Below, piece by piece: positions 55,433 through 64,000 of a stretch of DNA of 64,000 nt (its first letter is position 1; each line of letters begins with the position of its first letter). The stretch comes from Prochlorococcus sp. AG-355-P07 (lineage in GTDB: Bacteria; Cyanobacteriota; Cyanobacteriia; PCC-6307; Cyanobiaceae). Location: contig QCEN01000001.1 of assembly GCA_003280575.1 (NCBI GenBank), forward strand, positions 124,001 to 188,000, read 5' to 3'. A program made the position numbers and the translations under genes. The notes under the pieces were generated by a model, which did no database searches, was not told where the DNA came from, and saw only the letters and a program-made list of their open reading frames with translations.

Positions 55433-57466
55433 ATGCAAAAAAAGATTGCCATAATAATTCAAGCAAGAATGAATTCTACAAGATTGCCAAGAAAAGTTTT
55501 GGCAAAATTGAATGAAAAATCACTATTTGAATTTTTAGTTACAAGATTAAAAAAAAGTACTTTAGTAAATGAAATTATCTTGGCCACCACCAATAATTCC
55601 ATAGATGATCAATTGTGTGAAAAAGGGAAGGAATTAAATTTAAATATAGTAAGAGGAGATGAAGATGATGTTTTAGATAGATTTTTTGAAGCTTCAAAGG
55701 TAACCGAGGCAAATCTCTTCATTAGAGTTACTGCAGATTGTCCTTTTTTAGACCAATTTCTTATTGAAGATTTAATAAATGAATTTTTTAGGCAAAAGGT
55801 AGATTATTTATCAAATTGTTATCCACCAATGCTGCCTGATGGACTAGATCTAGAAATATTTACAAGAGAGTCCTTAATATCAGCGCATCAGAATTGCAAC
55901 GATTTAAAAAAAAGAGAACATGTAACACCCTGGATAAGAGAATCAGGCAATTTTAAGATAGGTTCAATTAAATATCCCAAAGATTATTCGAACCTTAGGA
56001 TAACTGTTGACGAAAAGGAGGATTTAGTTCTTGTAAGAAAAATAATAAGAGATTTTAATTTTAGTGAGGATTCAAAATGGCATAATTTGATTAATATCCT
56101 TAATGAAAATCCTGAACTAGTTAAAATAAATTCTAAATTCAAACGAAATGAAGGGGCCCTCATGGATCAAAGTAAAAAAATGTGGAACAGAGCAAAAAAA
56201 GTTATCCCTGGTGGCAATATGCTTTTATCTAAAAGACCAGAAATGTTTTTGCCTGAGAAATGGCCAGCTTATTTTTTGAAAACTAAGGGAGTAAATTTAT
56301 GGGATTTAAATAAAGTTAAATATACTGATATGGCTTTGATGGGAGTAGGAACAAATTCACTTGGTTATTCCCATCCCCAGATAGATAAAGCAGTAATGAA
56401 AACGATAAGACAAGGAAACTTAAGTAGTTTAAATTGTGTTGAAGAAGTCTTACTAGCAGAAAAACTAATTGAATTGCATCCTTGGGCTGAAATGGTCAAG
56501 TTTGCTCGGACAGGAGGAGAAGCCAATGCAATTAGCATAAGGATTGCAAGGGCAGCAGCAGGAAGAGATACAATTGCAATATGCGGTTACCATGGTTGGC
56601 ATGATTGGTATCTAGCGACAAATTTAAATAATAAAAATGGTTTAGAGGAACATCTTCTTTCAGGATTAGAGGCGAATGGTGTCCCTAAATCTCTGAAAGA
56701 TAGTGTTAAGCCTTTCAGTTTTAACGATTTAGAGCAATTAAAAAATATAGTCAAAAATAGTAAACTTGCTGCGATAAAAATGGAAGTTGAGAGATCAACT
56801 CCCCCGAATACTGGTTTTTTAGAAGCTGTAAGAGAAATTTGCGATAAAGAAAAAATTATTCTTATTTTTGACGAATGCACCTCCGGCTTTAGAGAAACTT
56901 TTGGGGGAATTCATAAGAAATATGGAGTATTACCTGACATAGCAATTTTTGGGAAAGCCCTAGGTAATGGTTATGCTATTACATCCATTATTGGAAGATC
57001 ATCAGTAATGGAATCTGCTCAAAGTACATTTATTAGTAGTACTTTTTGGACTGAAAGGATCGGTCCTTCTGCAGCTTTGAAAACATTAGAAATAATGGAA
57101 AAAGAAAGGAGCTGGGAGCAAATAACTATGAAAGGTGGAAAATTAAGGCGTATATGGTCAGATTTAGCAAAGAGACATGATTTAGAAATAGAAATTAATG
57201 GAATAAAGGCTTTAAGTGGGTTTAATTTTAAAAGTAAAAACAATAGAGAATATAAAAACTTAATAACTCAAGAGATGTTAAAAAAAGGTTTTCTAGCTTC
57301 TACTACATGCTATTTAAGTACAGCTCATAATTCAAAGGTATTTGAAAGATATGCAAATTGTTTGGATGATGTTTTTAAACTAATTTCAAAATGTGAAAAT
57401 GGATATAATATTAAAGAAATGCTTAATTATCCATTAAGTCATACTGGTTTTGAAAGGCTTAATTAG
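55433..57466 (+). CDS. Fused cytidylyltransferase (SpsF/PseF-like) and class III aminotransferase (GSAM-like)
   Basis: From ATG 55433 the protein has 677 residues. Residues 1 to about 240 form a nucleotidyltransferase (AIIIQARMNSTRLPRKVLAK and IRVTADCPFLDQFLIEDLIN, REHVTPWIRES) like SpsF/PseF, which activate a nonulosonate with CTP. Residues 244 onward form a class III PLP aminotransferase like glutamate-1-semialdehyde aminomutase: KVIPGGNMLLSKRPEM, FARTGGEANAISIRIARAAA, LIFDECTSGFRETFGG and IAIFGKALGNGYAI with the PLP Lys. The second half opens with an in-frame ATG at 56162 that looks like an old gene start. A longer start at 55409 is possible. Confidence 0.9.
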   Translation: MQKKIAIIIQARMNSTRLPRKVLAKLNEKSLFEFLVTRLKKSTLVNEIILATTNNSIDDQLCEKGKELNLNIVRGDEDDVLDRFFEASKVTEANLFIRVTADCPFLDQFLIEDLINEFFRQKVDYLSNCYPPMLPDGLDLEIFTRESLISAHQNCNDLKKREHVTPWIRESGNFKIGSIKYPKDYSNLRITVDEKEDLVLVRKIIRDFNFSEDSKWHNLINILNENPELVKINSKFKRNEGALMDQSKKMWNRAKKVIPGGNMLLSKRPEMFLPEKWPAYFLKTKGVNLWDLNKVKYTDMALMGVGTNSLGYSHPQIDKAVMKTIRQGNLSSLNCVEEVLLAEKLIELHPWAEMVKFARTGGEANAISIRIARAAAGRDTIAICGYHGWHDWYLATNLNNKNGLEEHLLSGLEANGVPKSLKDSVKPFSFNDLEQLKNIVKNSKLAAIKMEVERSTPPNTGFLEAVREICDKEKIILIFDECTSGFRETFGGIHKKYGVLPDIAIFGKALGNGYAITSIIGRSSVMESAQSTFISSTFWTERIGPSAALKTLEIMEKERSWEQITMKGGKLRRIWSDLAKRHDLEIEINGIKALSGFNFKSKNNREYKNLITQEMLKKGFLASTTCYLSTAHNSKVFERYANCLDDVFKLISKCENGYNIKEMLNYPLSHTGFERLN

Positions 57467-57544
57467 AAACCTTTACAAATCATAAGTCCTGTTAATTTTT
57501 TTTAATTTAATTAATAAAATTATGATTTTAAATAAAAAAAGCAA

Positions 57545-58225
57545 ATGAAAGAAGTAGTCCTCATAGTTGTTGCACATCCAGATGACGAAACTATCGGGAT
57601 GGGAGGATCCATTAAAAAACATATTTTTAAAGGAGATGAAGTATATGCAATATCTATGACGGATGGAGTAGGATCAAGGGATTTATCCAGTTCAAAAGAA
57701 GTGAAATCAAGAATTGAATCTGCCAAATTAGCTTCTAGTTTACTAGGATTTAAATGGGAAAAATCTTATGATTTCGCAGACAATAAATTAGATTCCTATC
57801 CCCTTTTGGAAGTGGTTAAGTGTGTAGAAGAAGCAAAATCAAAATATGATCCAACAATTGTTTATACACATTCAAATGCAGATTTAAATATCGACCACAG
57901 AGTAATAGCGAATGCGGTATTAACTGCTTTTAGGCCACAGCCGAATGAGAATTGTAGAGAAATTAGACTATTTGAAGTTCCATCTGCAACTGATTATGGT
58001 AATAATATTGTTACTGGTTTTTTTAAACCAAATCTATTTATTTCCCTAGAAAAAAAACATTGGGAAGCAAAACTTTCAGCTTTAAAAGCTTATAAAAACG
58101 AAATTAAAGAATATCCTCATTCAAGATCTTTAGAATCAATTCAAAATTTAGCTAAATTAAGAGGAAATCAAATCGGAGTTAACATGGCTGAGTCTTTCCA
58201 AATTGTTCGTAAAATTGATCATTAA
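57545..58225 (+). CDS. PIG-L/LmbE-type deacetylase
   Basis: The 226-residue protein has VLIVVAHPDDETIGMGGSIK (residues 5-24), the zinc motif AHPDDE, then YAISMTDGVGSRDLSSSKEV and VYTHSNADLNIDHRVIANAV with the distal His. It matches GlcNAc-PI/LmbE de-N-acetylases. In this operon it may remove an acetyl group from an amino sugar or nonulosonate precursor before formylation. It lies 78 bases after the fused gene and two bases before the formyltransferase. Confidence 0.9.
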   Translation: MKEVVLIVVAHPDDETIGMGGSIKKHIFKGDEVYAISMTDGVGSRDLSSSKEVKSRIESAKLASSLLGFKWEKSYDFADNKLDSYPLLEVVKCVEEAKSKYDPTIVYTHSNADLNIDHRVIANAVLTAFRPQPNENCREIRLFEVPSATDYGNNIVTGFFKPNLFISLEKKHWEAKLSALKAYKNEIKEYPHSRSLESIQNLAKLRGNQIGVNMAESFQIVRKIDH

Positions 58226-58227
58226 AA

Positions 58228-58893
58228 ATGCGTTTAATAATTTGCGATTCAAAAGGATGGTTTAATTTGAATTCTGATATTGAAGAAAAAAATAAAATTA
58301 AATTGATTACTAAAAAAAATGATTTAAATATTGAGTTTTTAAATAATTTCAACCCAAGATATATTTTTTTCATTCATTGGAGTTGGAAAGTAGACGCTAA
58401 GATCTATTCTTCTTATGAATCAATTGTATTTCATACGGCACCATTACCTTATGGAAGGGGAGGTAGTCCAATTCAAAATTTAATCCTGAGAGGTTTTAAA
58501 TCATCTCCAGTATGTGCATTGAAGATGATAAAAGAGTTAGATTCTGGCCCAATCTATTCAAAAATTGATATTAGTTTAGAGGGTTCTCTTAATAAAATAT
58601 TTAAACGACTTAATAAAGCTATAAATGATCTTATAAAGAAAATTACCACCAAAAATATTACCCCTTACGAACAAGTCGGAAATGTATTCTTATTTAAAAG
58701 ACTTACAGAAGAAGATAACGAGATACCATCTAACTTGAATCTTGAAGAGATATATGATCGTATTAGAATGATTGATGATGATAGATACCCTAACGCATAT
58801 ATAAAGTATGGTGATAATAAAATTGAATTTTATGATGCCAAATATAAAAACAATTCTTTATCAGTTTCATGCAAAATAACAAAATGGAAATAA
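58228..58893 (+). CDS. Formyltransferase-like protein (Fmt/sugar N-formyltransferase fold)
   Basis: The 221-residue protein has YIFFIHWSWKVDAKIYSSYE and IVFHTAPLPYGRGGSPIQNL, the folate-type formyltransferase loop, with the catalytic His, and KELDSGPIYSKIDI with the Asp-Ser-Gly. The tail RMIDDDRYPNAYIKYGDNKI matches the C-terminal region of sugar formyltransferases. The Asn that precedes the catalytic His in Fmt and ArnA (NxH) is replaced by Val (VFH). It may formylate an amino sugar produced by the neighbouring deacetylase; inference. It starts two bases after the deacetylase. Confidence 0.82.
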   Translation: MRLIICDSKGWFNLNSDIEEKNKIKLITKKNDLNIEFLNNFNPRYIFFIHWSWKVDAKIYSSYESIVFHTAPLPYGRGGSPIQNLILRGFKSSPVCALKMIKELDSGPIYSKIDISLEGSLNKIFKRLNKAINDLIKKITTKNITPYEQVGNVFLFKRLTEEDNEIPSNLNLEEIYDRIRMIDDDRYPNAYIKYGDNKIEFYDAKYKNNSLSVSCKITKWK

Positions 58894-59747
58894 GAAATAT
58901 TAATCAAAACGACCTAGAGGATCTTTTCGAATGGAGAAATAATTATGAAAGTAGAAAACAATTTTTTAAAAAAAATAAAATAACACTTAAAGAACATCAA
59001 AAATGGTTTGAGGAATCCATAAAAAATCCAAACAAAGAATTTTTCATAGGAGAACTAAGTGGTATTAAACTAGGTGTATGTAGATTCGACTTTTTAGAAA
59101 AAGAAAATTATTCAGAGGTTTCGATAAATATAAATCCTACAGAGAGAGGTAAAGGATATGGCAAGCAATTATTAAACTATGCTTTAAATATATACCTTAG
59201 TAAAAAAAAACGAATTTTAATAGCAAAGATTAAAGAAGATAATATTCCTAGTATTAAAATATTTACCAGTTTGGGATTCCTGCTAACAAGAAAAGTTGAG
59301 GGGGTTATTCATATGGAATTCACAGAAAAATTAATTTTCAAAAAAGTTGAAATAGAAGATTCTTTAACTTTGTATGATTTATTGAAAAAGCGAAATTACA
59401 ATATAAGCCATGAAGTTTTGCCAGATTTCAAAAGTCATAAACAATTTGTAGAAAATAATCCTTATTTATATTGGTATATTTTTTCTTTAAATGAAAAAGC
59501 AATGGGTACATTTTATATAAAAAATGATAATTCCATTGGGATTAATACTAATGAGCCCACGAAAGAAATAATAAATGAAATTTTAGATTTCATATTAGAT
59601 AATTTTACTCCAAGAAAAGGAATTCCATCAGAAATACCGAATTATTTTTTTATTAATGTTTCCCAAAATAATAATCTATTAAAAGATATAGTTAGTTCTA
59701 TTGGCTATATGCCAATACAAGTATCATATAAACTTATAAGAAGTTAA
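58884..59747 (+). CDS. Tandem GNAT acetyltransferase-like protein (PseH-like N-terminal half)
   Basis: From ATG 58884 the protein has 287 residues and overlaps the formyltransferase stop by 10 bases. The N-terminal half has IRNINQNDLEDLFEWRNNYE, FFIGELSGIKLGVCRFDFLE, INPTERGKGYGKQLLNYALN with the acetyl-CoA loop, and IKIFTSLGFLLTRKVEG, like PseH. The C-terminal half (from about 155) is a weaker GNAT-like unit without a clear CoA loop. PseH acetylates the 4-amino group of the PseC product. A longer start at 58869 is possible. Confidence 0.83.
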   Translation: MEIRNINQNDLEDLFEWRNNYESRKQFFKKNKITLKEHQKWFEESIKNPNKEFFIGELSGIKLGVCRFDFLEKENYSEVSININPTERGKGYGKQLLNYALNIYLSKKKRILIAKIKEDNIPSIKIFTSLGFLLTRKVEGVIHMEFTEKLIFKKVEIEDSLTLYDLLKKRNYNISHEVLPDFKSHKQFVENNPYLYWYIFSLNEKAMGTFYIKNDNSIGINTNEPTKEIINEILDFILDNFTPRKGIPSEIPNYFFINVSQNNNLLKDIVSSIGYMPIQVSYKLIRS

Positions 59748-59755
59748 ATAATTAT

Positions 59756-60796
59756 ATGTTCGAAATTGATGGACAAAAAATAGGGAAAGGTTTCAAACCA
59801 TATATCGTTGCAGAATTATCTGCAAATCATGGAGGGGATATTGAGCGTGCCAAATCCTCAATAAAAGCAGCTAAGGAATCTGGAGCTAATGCCGTAAAAA
59901 TTCAAAGTTATACTCCTGATACTATGACATTGAATTCCACCAAGGATGACTTTCTAATAAATGAAGGGCTTTGGAAAGGATATAATCTATATCAACTTTA
60001 TAAAGAAGCTCATACTCCATTTGAATGGCATGAAGAACTATTTAAATTTGCTAAATCAATCAATATAACAATCTTTTCTACCCCCTTTGATGAAAGTGCT
60101 GTAGATCTTCTAGAGAAATTAAAAACGCCTGCATATAAAATCGCATCCTTTGAGATTACTGATCTACCTTTAATTAAATACGCTGCATCTAAACAAAAGC
60201 CAATGCTTATTTCTACAGGCATGGCTAATTTAAATGAGATAAAAGAAGCAATAGATTGTTGTAAAAAACAAGGAAATAAGAAAGTTCTTATTTTTCATTG
60301 TATTAGTAAATACCCAGCCGATATATTAGATTATCAACTTGGAGATATAAATCTTCTCAAAAAAGAGTTTAATGTTGAGATAGGTTTGTCTGACCATACA
60401 GTATCCAATTTAGCTTCATCTTTGGCAACAGCCTTAGGAGCATGTGCTATAGAAAAACACTTTAAATTGGATGAGACAGATTGCGGACCTGATTCAAGTT
60501 TCTCAGTAACGCCTAATCAATTAAAATCTTTGGTAACTGAATGCAATTTATCATTCGAAGCTTCAAAAACAAATTTCCTAAGAAGGACTGATTCAGAAAA
60601 AGAAAACAAGAAATTTAGGAGATCAATCTACTTTATAAAAAATCTTTCTAAAGGTCATATTTTAAAAAAAAATGATATTAAAAGAGTTAGGCCTGGATAT
60701 GGCCTAGATCCAAAATACTTTGATGAGATTATTGGTAAAAAACTTACAAGAGATGTTCAATTAGCTCAAGCTGTAACCTGGAAATGTTTTGAATAA
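59756..60796 (+). CDS. pseI: Nonulosonic acid synthase (PseI/NeuB family)
   Basis: The 346-residue protein has YIVAELSANHGGDIERAKSS (residues 17-36), AVKIQSYTPDTMTLNSTKDD, FSTPFDESAVDLLEKLKTPA, YKIASFEITDLPLIKYAAS, and EIGLSDHTVSNLASSLATAL. A C-terminal SAF domain has FRRSIYFIKNLSKGHILKKN and VRPGYGLDPKYFDEIIGKKL. It condenses phosphoenolpyruvate with the 6-deoxy sugar. It closely resembles pseudaminic synthases (YxPDTMT). It is eight bases after the acetyltransferase. Confidence 0.95.
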   Translation: MFEIDGQKIGKGFKPYIVAELSANHGGDIERAKSSIKAAKESGANAVKIQSYTPDTMTLNSTKDDFLINEGLWKGYNLYQLYKEAHTPFEWHEELFKFAKSINITIFSTPFDESAVDLLEKLKTPAYKIASFEITDLPLIKYAASKQKPMLISTGMANLNEIKEAIDCCKKQGNKKVLIFHCISKYPADILDYQLGDINLLKKEFNVEIGLSDHTVSNLASSLATALGACAIEKHFKLDETDCGPDSSFSVTPNQLKSLVTECNLSFEASKTNFLRRTDSEKENKKFRRSIYFIKNLSKGHILKKNDIKRVRPGYGLDPKYFDEIIGKKLTRDVQLAQAVTWKCFE

Positions 60797-61033
60797 AAAT
60801 AATAAATTAAAATTTCTAATACGTTAGATTTTTTATTTACATCTCTTATTTTGTATGGTGGATATCAAATTGAAGAAGATAAATTCAGAAACTTATATGA
60901 TTCAAAAAATTTTTGACCAGGGAAACTAGTTAAAAAAATAATAACTAAATATTTATATTATTTATTTAAAGCCCTATGATTTAAAATATATAAATATGAA
61001 AAATTTAAAAATTTAATAATAATTAAGAAATTA

Positions 61034-62101
61034 ATGAAAAAAATTGCACTCATAACCGGCGTTACAGGACAAGATGGAAGTTATTTAACAGAGCTTCTTC
61101 TGGAGAAGAACTACGAGGTACATGGGGTAAAAAGAAGAGCAAGTTTATTTAATACTGAAAGAATCGATCATCTTTATAAAGATCCTCATTATGATGATAT
61201 AAATCTTTTTTTACACTATGGAGATCTTACTGATAGTCTAAATTTAATGAATATTATTCAAAAAGTAAAGCCTGATGAAATATATAATTTAGGTGCTCAA
61301 AGTGATGTAGCTGTAAGTTTTGAATCGCCAGAATATACGGCAAACTGTGATGCTCTTGGTGCTCTAAGAATTCTTGAGGCTATAAGAACTCTAAAGATTG
61401 TTGACAAAACAAAGTTTTACCAAGCAAGTACTTCAGAATTATTTGGTTTAGTTCAGGAAACACCTCAAAATGAAAAAACTCCTTTTTATCCCAGAAGCCC
61501 CTATGGAGTTGCAAAATTATATGCCTATTGGATAACTGTAAATTACAGAGAGTCCTATGGTATATTCGCAAGCAATGGAATTCTTTTTAACCACGAAAGC
61601 CCAAGAAGAGGAGAAACATTTGTTACTAGAAAAATCACTAGAGGTTTAACTCGAATAAATAATGGATTATCAAAATACTTATATATGGGGAATATTGATG
61701 CAATAAGAGATTGGGGCCACGCAAAAGACTATGTAAATATCCAATGGGAAATCCTCCAACAAAAAAATCCAGATGATTATGTAATTGCTACAGGTAGAAA
61801 GGCAAGCGTTAGAGAATTTATTGAATTATCTGCAAAAGAGTTGGGTTGGGGTGGTATTTATTGGGAGGGAAAAGGATTAAATGAAGTAGGAAAAAGGAAA
61901 GATAATAATGAGGTGGTAATAAAAATAGATAAAAATTACTTCAGGCCATGCGAAGTAAATTCTTTAATAGGAGATTCATCAAAAGCATTTAAACAGTTTG
62001 GATGGTCCCCAAAAATATCTTTAGAAGAACTTGTTTCCGATATGATTGAACATGATCGAAAGTTGGCAAATAAAGAATCATTATTACTAGAAAGGTTTTG
62101 A
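61034..62101 (+). CDS. gmd: GDP-mannose 4,6-dehydratase
   Basis: The 355-residue protein has [100 protein letters not shown] and [20 protein letters not shown], the complete GMD signature. It converts GDP-mannose to the 4-keto-6-deoxy intermediate used for fucose, rhamnose or perosamine. GDP-mannose comes from ManC at 26775. A 237-base gap precedes it. Confidence 0.96.
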   Translation: MKKIALITGVTGQDGSYLTELLLEKNYEVHGVKRRASLFNTERIDHLYKDPHYDDINLFLHYGDLTDSLNLMNIIQKVKPDEIYNLGAQSDVAVSFESPEYTANCDALGALRILEAIRTLKIVDKTKFYQASTSELFGLVQETPQNEKTPFYPRSPYGVAKLYAYWITVNYRESYGIFASNGILFNHESPRRGETFVTRKITRGLTRINNGLSKYLYMGNIDAIRDWGHAKDYVNIQWEILQQKNPDDYVIATGRKASVREFIELSAKELGWGGIYWEGKGLNEVGKRKDNNEVVIKIDKNYFRPCEVNSLIGDSSKAFKQFGWSPKISLEELVSDMIEHDRKLANKESLLLERF

Positions 62102-62163
62102 TATAAAAATATTTACAAACTTCTTTTATACTAAAATCTAAATACAAAATTATTTAATATTCA

Positions 62164-63603
62164 GTGAATAAAATAAAAAATATATGTTGTATCGGCGCTG
62201 GTTACGTTGGGGGACCAACTATGGCAGTAATGGCGAAAAACTGTAAAGATATAGTTTTTAATGTGGTTGATGCTAATAAAGAAAGAATTGACAGTTGGAA
62301 TCACAAAAACTTATCTAAATTACCAATTTTCGAACCAGGCCTTGAGGAGATTATTCGAAATACCAGAAATATAAATTTATTTTTTTCAACAAATATAAAT
62401 GAGTGCATATCTAAAGCAGATATGATTTTTATTTCCGTTAATACTCCCACTAAAAAAACAGGACTTGGAGCAGGTAAAGCTAGTGATCTTAAATGGGTAG
62501 AAGCTTGCGCTAGGCAGGTGGCTTCACATTCTAAAAATCATACGATAGTTGTTGAAAAAAGTACGTTACCAGTTAGAACTGCAGAAGTAATCAAAAAAAT
62601 ATTAAATGCTGCCAATATTAAAAATGAAAATAATTTAAGTTTTGATGTTTTATCAAATCCTGAATTTTTAGCAGAAGGCACAGCCATAAATGATTTAGAA
62701 AATCCTGATAGGGTACTTATTGGAGGTGAAAATGAAAAAGCCATAAATTCTTTAATTGAAATTTATAAAAATTGGGTTCCTGAAAAAAAAATAATATGCA
62801 CAAATATTTGGAGTAGTGAACTAGCGAAATTAACTTCTAATGCATTTCTTGCACAACGTATAAGCTCAATTAATTCAATTGGGGCATTATGTGAAGCAAC
62901 GGGCGCAGATGTTAGAGAAGTTGCAAGGGCTATTGGGACTGATAGTAGAATAGGTTCAAAATTTCTTGATGCAGGTCCAGGTTTTGGAGGCAGTTGTTTT
63001 AAAAAAGATATACTAAATTTGGTTTACCTAGCTGAATATTATGGTCTAAATGAAGTAGCAAATTTTTGGGAGGGAGTTGTCAAACTAAATAATTGGCATC
63101 AACATAGAATCTCACAACTAGTATCTAGAAAACTTTTTGGAACAGTATCAGGTAAAAAAATATGTATTTTGGGTTTCTCATTTAAGGCAAATACAAATGA
63201 TACTAGAGAATCAGCAGCAATTAGTATATGCAAGGATTTAATTGAAGAAGGATCACATTTACAAATACATGATCCAAAAGTGAAAGAATCGCAAATAGAG
63301 AAAGATCTTGGCGTAAAGTCCTTGAAAAACTTAACTAAAACTAAAAATAATAGCATTTATGATACAAAAGGTAATTGGCTTAAAGCAGATAATGTTTATC
63401 AGGCTTGTCAAGGGGTAGATGCTATTGTTGTTTTAACAGAATGGATTGAATATTCAAAAATAAATTGGAAATCGATAGCTAAAGAAGTAAGGTTTCCAAC
63501 TTGGGTTTTTGATGCCAGATCAATTTTAAATTCTAATGAAGTTCTCGGAGCAGGTTTAAATTTATGGAAAATAGGATACGGGTTTAATAATGACAATTCT
63601 TAA
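62164..63603 (+). CDS. ugd: UDP-glucose 6-dehydrogenase
   Basis: The 479-residue protein has NICCIGAGYVGGPTMAVMAK, ADMIFISVNTPTKKTGLGAG, IVVEKSTLPVRTAEVIKKIL, LSNPEFLAEGTAINDLENPD, and the catalytic Cys region DAGPGFGGSCFKKDILNLVY, then GKKICILGFSFKANTNDTRE. The length and motifs match the eukaryote-like UGDH class. It oxidises UDP-glucose to UDP-glucuronate. The start is GTG at 62164. Its stop is three bases from that of the convergent galE. Confidence 0.95.
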   Translation: MNKIKNICCIGAGYVGGPTMAVMAKNCKDIVFNVVDANKERIDSWNHKNLSKLPIFEPGLEEIIRNTRNINLFFSTNINECISKADMIFISVNTPTKKTGLGAGKASDLKWVEACARQVASHSKNHTIVVEKSTLPVRTAEVIKKILNAANIKNENNLSFDVLSNPEFLAEGTAINDLENPDRVLIGGENEKAINSLIEIYKNWVPEKKIICTNIWSSELAKLTSNAFLAQRISSINSIGALCEATGADVREVARAIGTDSRIGSKFLDAGPGFGGSCFKKDILNLVYLAEYYGLNEVANFWEGVVKLNNWHQHRISQLVSRKLFGTVSGKKICILGFSFKANTNDTRESAAISICKDLIEEGSHLQIHDPKVKESQIEKDLGVKSLKNLTKTKNNSIYDTKGNWLKADNVYQACQGVDAIVVLTEWIEYSKINWKSIAKEVRFPTWVFDARSILNSNEVLGAGLNLWKIGYGFNNDNS

Positions 63604-63606
63604 ATA

Positions 63607-64000
63607 CTAAACGGAAAATCCATTAGGATTTTTCAGTTGCCAATTCCAACCATCTCTACAAATATCATTTAAAGTTCTTTGTGGAATCCAATTGAGAATT
63701 GACTTTGCATATGAATTATCTGCGACAACATATGCATTATCTCCTAATCTTCTTTCATCAAAAATAAAAGGTATTCTCACATTATTAATCTTCTCGAAAT
63801 TTCTAATTAACTCTAAAACGCTTGTTCCTTTTCCAGTTCCAAGATTTAAAGTTAAAAACTGTGGCTTTTCTTTAATTAAGTAATTTAATGCATATAAATG
63901 TCCCTCTGCTACGTCCATTACGTGAATATAATCCCTTATACACGTTCCATCTTTAGTTGGCCAATCTGATCCAAATATTTTTATTGAATCGATTTTACCA
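63607..64000 (-). CDS. galE: UDP-glucose 4-epimerase (C-terminal part)
   Basis: The frame enters from the right edge and ends at 63607, giving about 131 codons of the C-terminal half. It has FGSDWPTKDGTCIRDYIHVM, DVAEGHLYALNYLIKEKPQF, LNLGTGKGTSVLELIRNFEK and DERRLGDNAYVVADNSYAKS, then LNWIPQRTLNDICRDGWNWQ, the GalE C-terminal pattern. It interconverts UDP-glucose and UDP-galactose. The N-terminus lies outside the window. Confidence 0.94.
   Translation of the reverse strand, partial: GKIDSIKIFGSDWPTKDGTCIRDYIHVMDVAEGHLYALNYLIKEKPQFLTLNLGTGKGTSVLELIRNFEKINNVRIPFIFDERRLGDNAYVVADNSYAKSILNWIPQRTLNDICRDGWNWQLKNPNGFSV

Overview
This window looks like a piece of the chromosome of a marine picocyanobacterium, a high-light type Prochlorococcus. 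The evidence is the very low GC content, short intergenic gaps, frequent TTG and GTG starts, a Pcb chlorophyll antenna gene next to flavodoxin, and many cyanobacteria-only small families (DUF1824, DUF3386, DUF2808, Ycf46-like ATPase). The assignment rests on reading the proteins; no search was run.

Layout. Positions 1-6452 hold a mostly minus-strand block with an iron-stress flavour: a partial Fe(III)-binding protein (IdiA/FutA), glyQ, small conserved proteins, a MIF homologue, then isiB (flavodoxin) and a Pcb/IsiA-type antenna gene broken by a one-base deletion in a G run. Positions 6594-13101 hold small membrane proteins, two transporters, a ribbon-helix-helix-like protein and two glycosyltransferases. 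Positions 13154-25913 are a mostly plus-strand core block: sppA, aroH, a DUF2808 protein, rpmH-rnpA-PH protein-yidC, a Ycf46-like AAA ATPase, serS, rseP, rpsN, pnp, then cysQ (minus) and rsmI.

From about 26.7 kb to the right edge the window is an almost continuous cell-surface polysaccharide island that is AT-richer than the core block. It contains GDP-mannose and nucleotide-sugar enzymes (ManC/XanB type, two GDP-mannose dehydratase-like proteins, Ugd, GalE), a tRNA-Arg(UCU), an O-antigen ligase/polymerase, a sugar-phosphate transferase, several glycosyltransferases, a FemAB-like protein, a carbamoyltransferase with its SxtJ/SxtK-like partners, an SGNH hydrolase, a dioxygenase, an FkbM methyltransferase, a sulfotransferase and an ABC flippase. 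It also carries a complete set of Kdo-forming enzymes (kdsD, kdsC, kdsB, kdsA) and a nonulosonic-acid cluster (pseB, pseC, aldo/keto reductase, cytidylyltransferase-aminotransferase fusion, PIG-L deacetylase, formyltransferase, double acetyltransferase, NeuB/PseI synthase).

Working model: ManC, Gmd, Ugd, GalE, PseB/PseC/PseI and the Kds enzymes supply activated sugars. The WbaP-like transferase starts a lipid-linked unit, the glycosyltransferases extend it and the modifying enzymes decorate it. The ABC transporter flips it and the Wzy/WaaL-like protein polymerises or ligates it. The most interesting points are the nonulosonate cluster, which has a fused aminotransferase, a formyltransferase with an altered active site and no visible PseG; a decayed carbamoyltransferase fragment at 31.8-32.0 kb; and two probable single-base deletions that may be biological or assembly errors.
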